Part shown: positions 13,101 to 25,100 of the stretch, piece by piece | Position numbering within the stretch: the stretch's first letter is position 1 | Layout of the letters: the number at the start of each line of letters is the position of its first letter | Notes under the pieces: model-generated | Seen by the model: the letters and a program-made list of their open reading frames with translations, nothing else | The model's database searches: none | Told to the model about the DNA's origin: nothing | Made by a program: the position numbers and the translations under genes | Assembly (NCBI RefSeq): GCF_003265705.1 | Contig: NW_020312828.1 | Span: forward strand, 54,293,137-54,357,136 | Direction of reading: 5' to 3' | Source: Callorhinus ursinus | Lineage: Eukaryota; Chordata; Mammalia; Carnivora; Otariidae | Length of the DNA: 64,000 bases

Positions 13101-16100
13101 AAAGAATTTTTTTATAGAGATCTTTGACCATTTTCAGTATAGGAAGAAGACAAGGAATAATGCTGTCTAATTAGACAGACATCTCTTCAGACAAAAGCAA
13201 TGTTTCATAGTTTCACTTCATCTGATTTTGTTTTTGTGACAACTGCACATCTCCTCATTTAGTAATTACTGAACTGCAGTAATTTTTGGCTCAATAGAGC
13301 CTCTCCTCACTAGATTATTAGCTTCTGTTTAATTATCATTGAATCTTTCAGATGTAATATATAATTTTAATACCTAGGTCATGAAGAAAATACTACTTTT
13401 TTTTTGAGAGAGAGAGCACGCAAGCGGGAGGGGAGAGGGGCAGAGGGAGAGGGCGAGAGAGAGTCTTAAGCAGGCCCCATGGCCAGCGCAGAGCCCCACG
13501 TGGGGCTTGATCTTACAGCCCTGATCATGACCTGAGCCGAAATCAAGAGTTGGATGCTTAACCGACTGAGCCACCCACATGCCCCAGAAAAGAACACATT
13601 TTAAAATATAATGTCTTTGGCTCTGTGCTTTTGTTAAGATGCTATTGGCATTTTCCCAGATCCCTTTTACAAGACAATTCACCCAGTCCCCCAGTGATCT
13701 AAGTGTTGGCCAATAAGAACCTACAGTTGCCCTCTTTTCCAGAAAATTGCTCTTAGCCAAACAGGAATAGCCTTGGGGTGCTAAAACCCTCCCTAACACC
13801 ACCTCCTTGCAGTCCATGGAAAATGACTGGTTTATACAGGAGTATAAAAAGCCAACCCCCTTGTCTCAAGGTGGGAGCAACCCCGGGTGCAATTGATGAT
13901 CCAGTGGTACTCTTGGGATCAGAATGAAGCTAGTCCGCAGACCATAGAAATCTCATTTTCTTTCCTTTGCCCTATGTGGCTTCTCTCCTTCTTTCTTGAG
14001 AGAATTCCTTCAATAAATCACTTGAACAAAAACCTGTATTTTTAGGCTCTGTTTCTTTGTAACATGAAGTAAAGATAGAGCCCTAAGTCATAATATAAAA
14101 GTGCCACTGGGTACTCTACCTACAGTCTTGCTCACAGTAGCATCTTCACATACTTGAATACAAAGAACCCATGAGCTACAGAAATATTTATTCAAGTCAT
14201 CTCCAAAGCTATTATTGTACAGTAAAGGGCAACTTACTCCTTCATGTTTCTCTTACAGCAAAAAGGGAAAGAGATGCTAAATACTACCTATAGTTCTGAG
14301 CTTTCCACTATTATTTTGTTGTTATAACTTTGGAATAAGTTGTATTTCCCCATAGTATATATCATGACATAGTATAACTGTACTGTATACCATGTATACT
14401 ACGTAATGTGCAGTATATTGCAAATTAAGCATCTATTTTATTATTATTACCAGTTAACAATCAACACTCAAGGTAGCTCAAGATGGAGGCGGAATGCTAT
14501 CTATGGTTGAACTACATAATAAGTATATAGTATTTCATCTCTTACAGTTTGGGTATTTACAGAATAGTTACTAAAATATGTAACATAGCAATAATAATCC
14601 AAGTATATCTGTTTGTATATATATAAACAAAAGTCTATATAATATTATACACTAATATGCAATTGATGATGACCTAAAAGCTTGAGATAGGGGGACTGAA
14701 CTTTAAGTATTTAAATTATTTTATAGTAAGCATACAATACTTTTATAAATTTTAAAGACCCATGAAAAAAAGAAGGGAGAGACTTCCAACACAGGGATTT
14801 TTGTATGTCCTACACAAGAGACTAACTGTTGACCTGCTCAATGGGGCAATGTTGGTATACTGCGACCAATGCACAAGGTTGAAATCTATCATTTCACAAA
14901 ATATGGAATAAAAAAATAGAACTCTAATTTTATATCTCACAGGTATAACTTGTCCCTTTGATGTTAATGAATTAATAATAATAATATAACAAACCAACAG
15001 AATGGAAAATCAGACCTTATTTCAATACTAATTACATATGTGACTTCGTCCCATTTTTAATCCTTTCTGAAATGATAAGATTCAATCAATCAAAAAAACT
15101 TTGGATACTCTCTTATCAAACACTCAAATGAACTGCTCTCTAGAAACAGGAGAAGGATACTAAATATAAATATTGATGTGTTTTGCCTTTTCCCCACAGT
15201 AAGGTGAATCCAGCTGATTGTGTAGACATGGTTTGTGATGCCAAAAGGAAATCTTTTCTTAGAGATATGGATGGCTCTTTTCTGGGAAATTCTGGTTCAG
15301 TGATACCTCAAGCAGAATATGAATGGAATGGAAATAGTCAATTTGGAATTGGAGACTACAGGATTCCTAAAGTGATGCTCACATTCCCAAATGGAAGTAG
15401 AATTCCTGTCACTGAGAAAGCACCTTACAAAGGTTCGTTGGATATTTTCCTGTCAGTCCTCAAGTTTGTGAAACAAAATATATCTTTTATTTTTAGTAAT
15501 TGGGGTAATCAACCAATAGCATATTTTCTACTTACTAATCTTACATAAAAGAAAAAGTACATTGATGTTTTTGGAGAGATTGCTTTTCCTTTCTAAAATG
15601 TATATACCTGTTTCTAGGAATTATTAGAGATTCGACCTGTAAATACATTCCACAATGGCAGAGCTATCAGTGTTTTGGGATGGAATATGCAATGATGGTT
15701 ATTGAAAGCCTAGATTCTGACACAGAAACTCGAAGACTCTCACCAGTGGCTGTAGTGAGCAATGGTTATGTTGATCTCATTAATGGTACGTGTTCAGTGT
15801 AAACAAGCTAGTAGTTACTCAAAGCATTCACTATTTATTACATGCATGGAGATATCTCACAAATTATTTGTCACATTAAACTAGCAAACATCAGGACTGC
15901 TTTTCCTTCTGTTTGTAAGAAAAGATCTATGTGCAGGAGGGCTGTTTAATGCTTCAGTAGATTCCCATATTAGAAAGCCAGGATAGTTATTCCAAATTGA
16001 CCATTAGAAGAAGAAGAGGAGAGTTATTCCTTGACTGATTTTCATACCTATATTAATTAGGTGGCATAAATATTTTAAGGAAAAATTGGCCTGATTGTCT

Positions 16101-19100
16101 CCAAAAAGACAATTTGCCTTATATAAATTAAAACGCAGATAATGTATTATTTGGAGTACTTGAGAAGGTATGTTCAGCCTACTTTGTTTTTATTTTCATG
16201 AATCCTTCTAAGACTTATTCTGAAATCAATGTGTTTTGGGGTTTGTTTTTTTGTTTTCATTCCTGATTCCTTTGACTGTCAAGAACATCTTGGCAAGCTT
16301 CAGAGTCTAGGCTCCTTACATTCTGGCCATGGGTGGCTCTAGTAGAGAGGGAAGGCAGTGGTCTCCATGAGAATTCAGATCAACTTAGGAGTCCAGGACT
16401 TTTTGAATAAATAAGATGAATTTCTAAGAGTTGCAAAAAATAGAGGGCAGGGACTTATTGTATTACCCTGAAATAGTGTGGGGAGCTCAAAAGTAAGTCC
16501 CTAAGAAGGCTTAAGAGTTTTTCCAGTGCTGAAGGGGCATGTAACCTGGATCAGAAAGATTTCTGTGCCCTGGCAGTGTCAAAACATGGACTGAAATATC
16601 CTGAGATTCAACAAAATAGCCAGTACCCCACAAAAATATTCATTTTTTAAAATGTGTTAGCAGGGATCAAAAACTAATGATGTAATGTATGGTGATTAAC
16701 ATAACATAATAATAAAAAAATGGCAAAAAAATAAAATAAAATGTGTTAGCAGGGAAATTAAAGAACATCCAAAGAAATGGTGATATGCAAAAAAAAAAAA
16801 AAATGTTTTAAAGAGAATAGAATGAGCTAAATCAGGGGTGTCCCCAAGTTACATGATTTCAAGTCTCTCCTCACTTCTGTTGCCTGCAACATGCAATTTG
16901 CCTAGTTCCTCTGGCCTGCAGTCAACCCAGTTTCAAGTGCTGCCTTTCAGATCTTACAAAGCAGAGTGCTTGTGGGAAGAACTTTAGACCAGTCAGTGTG
17001 AATAATGGAGATGTTTTCAAATTGCTCTGTTTTATATGCTGGAGAAAGATTTTATATTTTTACATTTTTCTTTTCTGAAAAGCAATACAAGCTTACCACT
17101 TACAATAGTGACATGACATTTCTCTTAAAAATAAATTTAAATTTTTAAAAGTGACTGTCAATTTAAAGAAAAGTCTTAAGTAAATGATAGCAGGATCGCA
17201 AAAATGAAGATGTTGAAAGAATCACTGAAGCATAAGATGCAACTGCATTAGATTGTGAAAAAAATTCCTAATGTATGGGGCGCCTAGGTGGCTCAGTCAT
17301 TAAGCATCTGCCTTCGGCTCGAGTCATGGTCCCGGGGTCCTGGGATTGAGCCCCACATCGAGCTCCACATTGAGCCCCACATCGGGCTCCCTGCTCCGCA
17401 GGAAGCCTGCTTCTCCCTCTCCCACTCCCCCCACCCCGTTTGTGTTCCTGCTCTGCTGTGTCTCTCTCTGTCAAATAAATAAATAAAATCTTAAAAAAAA
17501 AATTCCTGAGGTAAAAGTTATTGAATACCACTAAAGTTTCCTTTAAAATTTTAATACTCAATTTCATTTATTCTTAAAAAATGGCTTTGCTACTCTAAAT
17601 TTTTCATTTTATATGTAGAAATTTCTTTCTGTTTTCAAAACTCACAAAGAAGGTTTATTTAAAGGTAGATTTTACATTTTGGATGCTAAGAGAAAGGTGA
17701 TATTCTACTTGAGCTTCAGAAGTTTATATTGATTTAAAATTTGATTGAAGTTCAGTTATAAATATTTATGAGAGTTCCAAGTAAGCCAGGAAATTGAGCA
17801 AAGCTAATGAATAAATACATCAAGAAAATGTATCATTCCATATCTCACTCAATGTTTTGTAATCCCAGCCACTTTAGAGATTTTATTTATTTATTTCACA
17901 GAGAGATAGCAAGAGCAGGAACACAAGCAGGGGGAGTGGGAGAGGGAGAAGCAGGCTTCCCGCCGAGCAGGGAGCCCGATGTGGGCCTCGATACCAGGAC
18001 CCTGGGATCATGACCGGAGCCTAAGGCAGATGCTTAACGACTGAGCCTCCCAGGTGCCCCTCCCAGCCACTCTAAAACTGAAATGAAATAGAGAAGTTTG
18101 CTACAACAGTCATGTTATGCCTGTTCTGGGGAAATGTCTGGATTCGGGTAGAAAAGCATCGACTGTCTTTGGCTTTTTAGAGGGTTTATTGGAGTATTAT
18201 TTCTCTGATTGCTTCAGCTCCTTAATGATGTTGACCCTCCAATGTTGCCTATAATCACAGTCTTAAACAAAAATATATTAAAATAACAATGGAGGAAGAT
18301 TAAAGACTTCATATAAAGCAAACTTAAGAGTTTGTCGAATTTACAAATTAACTGATGAAGAAATGAGTGAGTGAAAAAATAATGAATCCATGGTTTAGCC
18401 ATACAAATGTCCATATTTCCAAGTACAGGCTCTGTTTTTAAATAAATTAACTCTGTAACCTCGTATTTCTCACTAAAGAGTCCGAGAAAGTTGGCTCCCC
18501 ACCTAAACTCACATTTGATAGGTAGGAGAAAGGATCAAAGCGTTTTCTTTCTTGCCGTGGGGCCTGGGCTTAAATATGATTGTTGAAGTAGAGAATCATA
18601 TAAACCTACCGTTTCCTTCAAGGACACTTCAGTGCAAACTCAATACATTTACTTACCTTTTTTATCCTACGCAGTATAAAAGTAAGGGCCATAGGGAGGA
18701 GTTGCTTCCCTGCCTTCTTTTTAAGCTAAGGATAGATGGGTGGATGGATAATGGATGTAAATGCTGAACTTGACCCTGCAATTTATTTTTTTTTAATTTT
18801 ATTCTTTTTATTATTATGTTATGTTAATCACCATACATTACATCATTAGTTTTTGATGTAGTGTTCCATGATTCATTATTTGTGTATAACACCCAGTGCT
18901 CCATGCAGAACGTGCCCTCTTTAATACCCATCACCAGGCTAACCCATCCTCCCACCCCCCTCCCCTCTAGAACCCTCAGTTTGTGCAATTTATTTTTAAT
19001 ACAGTTAGTCTTCAGACTCTGTGCTAAATAATATTCATAATATGGAATGTGAACTTTCATATATGTGGCTTTAGGCCCACAGGATCATGGCTGGTGTGCT

Positions 19101-22100
19101 GGATACACATGCCAGAGAAGGCTGTCCCTATTTCATAGCATTGTGGCGCTGAACAAATCTTACGAAATTTACTTCACTGGCACCAGTCCTCAGAATCTTC
19201 GACTGATGTTGCTTAACGTTGACCATAAAAAGGTAACACAAGATCGAAATAATTTCTTGAGTTATAGGTGTTGGTTATTGACATCTATTTCTATATGCTA
19301 AGGATTTATCTCCTCCCCTGTTCTCTTGAACATCATCATGAGGATCATCAGAGTATGACTAAAAATACCATTAGTCCAGAAAGTTTTCATCAGCCTGAGA
19401 ACATATATGCATACCTTTCCCCCATCATGACAGTGAGGCCTATGATTTGTGTGATTGGCAGCAAACCTGAACTTTTATATAAAAATAGTGCACATCCAGA
19501 ATTGGTTACTGGAATTATGTATTTATTTTTCCATGCTGCTATTTATGTATTTCAGGAATACACCTTTGGAATTTACTTCAGAGATCACAGCACATTATTT
19601 TAAATATCTTCAATAATATCAACTCTTTGCCATGAACTGAATTCAGCTGGGACAGTTAAGTTTATATATACTGTGTCAGTGGGAAAAGAGTATGAGGTTA
19701 AACGATAGTCTCATAATTGAGATTTTTTTTTTTCCAAGAGTATGAGACTCAAAAGTCCCAGAGTATTATGAATGTGAAGAAAGGGTGTGGATAAGATGAA
19801 GGAGAGAGAATAGTAGCAAAGAGAGACTCCTGCCCCTTCTCAGATGATAGCAATCTCAGCCCTTCAGTTGCTAGAGATAAAACCTTGGACCCGTTCTTGA
19901 TTCCTCCTTTTGGGTCATATTCCTCATCCAGTCCATCTGCAAATCCTGTTGGATGTCCTTTCAAAATATCCAGAATCTGACCACTTCCTACCACTGTCAC
20001 TACTACCACCCACTTGGAGCCAACATTATTTCTTCCCTAGATTAAGGCAATTGGCTCCCAACTCCTCCCACTGCTCTGCTTCTGCCTGCTCTATTTTCTA
20101 TTCTCATCTCAGGAGCCACAGAGAGACCTTCAAAATCTAAGTCACACCAGGTCACTCCTTGCCCCAAATGCTGCAGTAATTTCCCCACTGGGCTTTGTAC
20201 AAGAGCCAGAGTCCTCACATCCTTAGTTCTCTGACTTAGACTCCTCCAGCTACACCAGGCTCCTTGCTGTTCCAGACCACCCCCCACACCTGTTACCACC
20301 TGGGCCTGTGTTCCAGATGTTGAGTCTGCCTGGAACATTCTACACTAGGTGGCTAACTGCCCCTTTCAGGAGCTCCCCCATTCCCCCAACAGGCCTAGCC
20401 TGTTCACTCCACCTCAGTTGGCTCTCCCAGTTATTCATACTCTGATCTACCTTTACTTTTTTCCATAGCACTTACCACCTTCTAACATGCTTCATATTTT
20501 GCTTATTATTGCTACTATTTATTTGTCTCCCTCCTCACACTAGAATATGGCTCAAAGAGAGCAGGGGCTTATGATAGCTCCTAGAATAGGGCCTGGTTTA
20601 GATAGGCCCTCAATTTTTGAATGGAAGAGAATATTCTTAATTTTAAAAATAACTACAAAGTAATGTGACTGTTAATGTCCTGGGCCACCGAAGACAATCT
20701 CAAAAGAAGATTCCAAAACTATAGCTTATTAGATTTCTTATTAATTTCTCTCTGCCCTTGTAAAGGTTAGTCTCCTTACTTTATGATTATACCTGTAGCA
20801 TGAGATGTGAGGAGTATAAACATGGAAAATGAACAAAATTGAATCAGAGAGGATAGTTATTTTGACTAATTTTTATCAGTCTTACTACCAAATTTGTCTC
20901 AGAGGTAAGCATTTTTTTTCAACATTAACTAATTTTGTGTGGTCACATTATAGAGCACTGCTAAATTCCCTGTTTCCTCCTGCCCCTGGAGTTGAAAGCC
21001 TATTTTGGAACTTTGTTATCTTTTAAAAGAAATGTTTCTTTTAGAGATACTCCTTTAATAATTCTTTCTTACATTATGCTTTTCTACTAAGAATCATCAA
21101 TTAAGAGTTAAGTTATAACATCTGTATGAATTGTTGAATGTAAGGCCATTTACAAATTTTAACTCAGTATTTATCATCAATCCATAAAACTTAGTTTTAC
21201 TATTTTACAGAAGGTATATATAGTTGAAGGACATTTTTAAGTGCCAAATTCTAAATATTCTGTTTCATTGTTCTCATAAGAAACAAAAATGTTGTTTATT
21301 TTTTAACAGGCTGTGGTGGTAGGAATTTTTTTTCCCACACTTCAGCGTTTGGATGTCTATGTGAACAATGCATTGGTTTGCCCCAAAAATACAGTATGGA
21401 ACCCTCAAGAGAAATACTGTGAACTTAATAGACATCTGTACACAGGTATTTCCTCAGAAAAATAAAGTATACACATTACATATGGACTTAATTATGTATA
21501 AAATTATTTGTAATGTTTCATTATTAATATTTTTAGTTCCTTAGCCATTGATGAGCACAAGAGAAGATATTGTTAGCCACAGTCCACCAAATTCTAAGAT
21601 GTGTTCGTTTATGACATATGTGTCCTGAAAGATTATTCCTGATGGAACTCTTATGTACCTCCGCACATGCAGATAGAAGCTTTTGTGTATCATGCACATT
21701 CCTTCCCCCCCTGAGAACATTTACGTTCTACATGTAGTTCAGTTATTCCTAAATACAGAAGAGATTTGGTTTAGAATTTTTACCCTATCTCTGCTTTACT
21801 TCTGTTTCATAGAGGTCAGAGCCAAAATTAATTGGCAGTTACCAGAAGTATTGTCCAGCTAGTATAACATCAACTGAACATAATGAAGTCAATGTAACAA
21901 ATTCTGGATTTAAATGAAATACATGGAAAAGGCTAAACTCACTCACATACAGATATTTGCAAGACCAGGATTTATATCTGCTCATGGAAGTCCTTTTCTT
22001 AAACAGGGTACTAATAAGTCCAGTACATTCCATTACACATGTGCTCTTATCCTTTTTAGATGTGCCCCATAATCTAAGTTAACAATTATATGAATGTGTG

Positions 22101-25100
22101 CTGTAGGTCATGACATCAGCTAGACATGAGAGTATGAAGGGATAACCCACATCCTTTACTGTCCATGGAGCCAGTCCTATCTCTACTGTAAATAGTCTGA
22201 GTAGCTAGTGCTTCCAGAAATGTTACTATGTGCCAGGCACTGTTCTAAGTGCTTTGTATATCGTAACTCATTGTTACTATATTCTAATAATAACCCTAGG
22301 AGCAAGGCACAGATGAGTAAACTGAGACACAAGGAGGTGAATCAATTTGCTACAGTCTCTGCCTTAGCTCTGAGAGCTGCCATAACAAAATACCATGAAG
22401 TGGGTGGCTTAAAAGCAGAAATTTATTTTCTGACAGTTCTGGAGGCTAGAAGTATGAGGTCAGGGTGCTAGTAGTGTCAGGTTCTGGTGAAAGCTCTCCT
22501 CCTGGCTTGCAGATGGCTGCCTTCTCACTGTTTCTTCGCATGGCAGGGAGAGCTACAGCACGTGGTCGCTATCTCTTTTTATGAGAGCACTAATCCATCG
22601 TGAAGTCCCCACCCTCATCTAAGGCCAATGACTTGTCAAAGGCCCCATCTCTGAATACCCTTACATTGGGCGTTAGGACTCTAACATGTGAATCTGGGGG
22701 AGGGGGGCACAGTTCAGTCCATAGTAATACACAGATGGTGAGGGCAGAACAAGGACTTGAACCCAGAGAGTCTAACTCTAGAAGCCATGCACTTGATCAT
22801 TATGTCATATTGCCTCCTTATAAGCTACGAGAGTCCGTGTTATCACTTTTTATATACAAATAACTACCCATATTTACAGCCTAATTTTCATACATTTTTT
22901 TTAATTTTAATTCTTTTTAAAAACAACACTTTTGGTACCAAGTACTCTATCATTCAAATCGGCAAAATAGAAATTGTCTCAGCAAACAGTAGTTAATACA
23001 GGGAATTGGTTACCTAAGTGTTGAAGGGCTGAAAAACACTATTACTACCACCTTCTTATAAATATTTTTTCTGATAGAGCCTTGCTTTTAAATGAACATT
23101 TTGCTTTGGCACTTAGAATGCAAAATTACTTCCCTGTATTATGAATCTATACATATTATTTTATTTAAAGATTTCATTTATTCATTTGGCAGAGAGAGAT
23201 AGCGAGAGCAGGAACACAAGCAGGGGGAGTGGGAGAGGGAGAAGCAGGCTTCCCGCTGAGCAGGGAGCCCGATGCGGGGCTCGATCCCAGGACCCTGGGA
23301 TCATGACCTGAGCCAAAGGCAGCCGCTTAATAACTGAGCCACCCAGGTGCCCCTTTGCATATTATTTTAGATTCCCCAAAATGTATTATTATGTATGTCT
23401 CTGCTTCCTTCCATTACTGTGAAGACATGAGGAAGTTACCTAGGATAAATGGTGCATGCCCCCTCTAAATGTGGTTTGAGAGCAACTTCAATTCATAATA
23501 TAAAAGCACATTCTTCAGATTCACAGAATGTTTAAACCAAATTGCATCTAGACCTTATACTAGTAGATATGAAAGAAATACATGGTAATAATGAAATGGC
23601 TTCTTAATACCAACTGCTATGAATGCCTATTACATTCATAAGAAGTATCTTCTTCCTAAAATTTAAATTTATTTCTCTTAGTAAGCCTCACTATGAAATG
23701 TGGTAAGAAGCTACATGTCCCATTCCAGTACTATTATATGATTCAGCTTTGTCTGCATTCAGTATGTGTTAGTAGATTTATTAGCTCTTAGACATTTTTG
23801 ATACTCTGCCATAAAATCATATATATATTCATTCATTTTATATATATAAAAATCTTAGTCACTTTTACAAAAGTCAGTTCCCTAGTAGAATTTGTTTTGC
23901 ATTAACCAAAGATTCTTTAGGCTGAAATGTAAACCTGCTTCACTGGTATAAAATCCCTCTGAGATATTTTAGTGTATACTTCATTTGTATTACATATTTT
24001 TATTCTTGGTAAAAATAGAAACACTGAATTGTAAATGCTCCTTAAGAGTTGATATATAGCACTGCATAAACTAGATGGCTATTAAAGCTAAATTTACATT
24101 TTTAAATTACCAAATGCCTTTGGTAAAGGCTTTAAAATTCTGAACATGTAAACAGTGTTACCAGTACAATATAGGCTCCTGGGTTCATAATTTGATTTTA
24201 TTTCTCATTTATACTGTATCTATAGCTAATTGTTTTTAAAATAAATATAATGTATAATGATGATCAATGGTATTGACTTTAATTTTGCATGCCAGTTCTG
24301 TAAGTGTTTTTGTTTTTAATATGCATACTTTCCTATGGAAGAATAATGTTGAATTTTTTCAGAATTTCCTACATTTAAACAAATATTAAATACTACATGG
24401 TAATTGTGATAACATAGATATTTTTAACAGTGCTGTTTTGGCTTTTTTTCCTTCATAGAGCAATTCCTTCCTAACCTGAATTCCACTGTCCTTGGTGAAA
24501 ACTACTTTGATAGAACCTACCAGATGCTTTACCTTTTGGTTAAAGGAACTATACCTGTTGAAATCCACACCACTGCAGTCATATTTGTTTCTTTCCAATT
24601 ACCTGCTGTAACAGAAGATGACTTCTATAGCTCTCATAATCTGGTTAGAAATCTTGCCTTGTTCCTAAAGATACCAAGTGACAAAATCCGTGTCAGCAAA
24701 ATAATACAAGGGGAGAGTCTGCGGAGGAAGAGATCTATGGGACTCACAGTGGAATTGGAGATTGGAGATCCTCCTCCTCAGTTCATAAGCAATGATACTG
24801 CAGGTATGAAGAGTAGGCATTTGAGTTGGAAGAATGTAATACCAGATCCACAGTCACAAATAACCCTATCAGGGCCTGGTAAACCTGGCCTCAGGAAGTC
24901 CCGCCAACCCCATATCCTGAACCCTGTAAGGGCCTAGAGACCCCTTTCCCTACTCTACTCCTGTAATCCCAAACTATTTTGGAATTATGAAGGAATTTTA
25001 GCCCCTATTTTGTTATTGTAGCAATTAGTAAATTCAACAAGAGGATTTGACCTAATATAGAAGATTTGAGAGGTGAGCTAAGTAATTGAGATTATAGCTG

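Noticed and set aside
13374..13817. 147-residue minus-strand frame
   Set aside because: It runs through a SINE and LTR-like DNA; the translated part is the usual SINE pattern.
15183..15548. 121-residue continuous frame treated as a gene
   Set aside because: The frame is PKHD1L1 exon 10 (15200-15432) plus intron read-through; the phased splice sites are better supported.
17268..17567. 99-residue minus-strand frame
   Set aside because: Entirely SINEC sequence, including its internal duplication.
24524..24937. 137-residue frame treated as a separate gene
   Set aside because: It is part of PKHD1L1 exon 14 with read-through past the donor at 24803.
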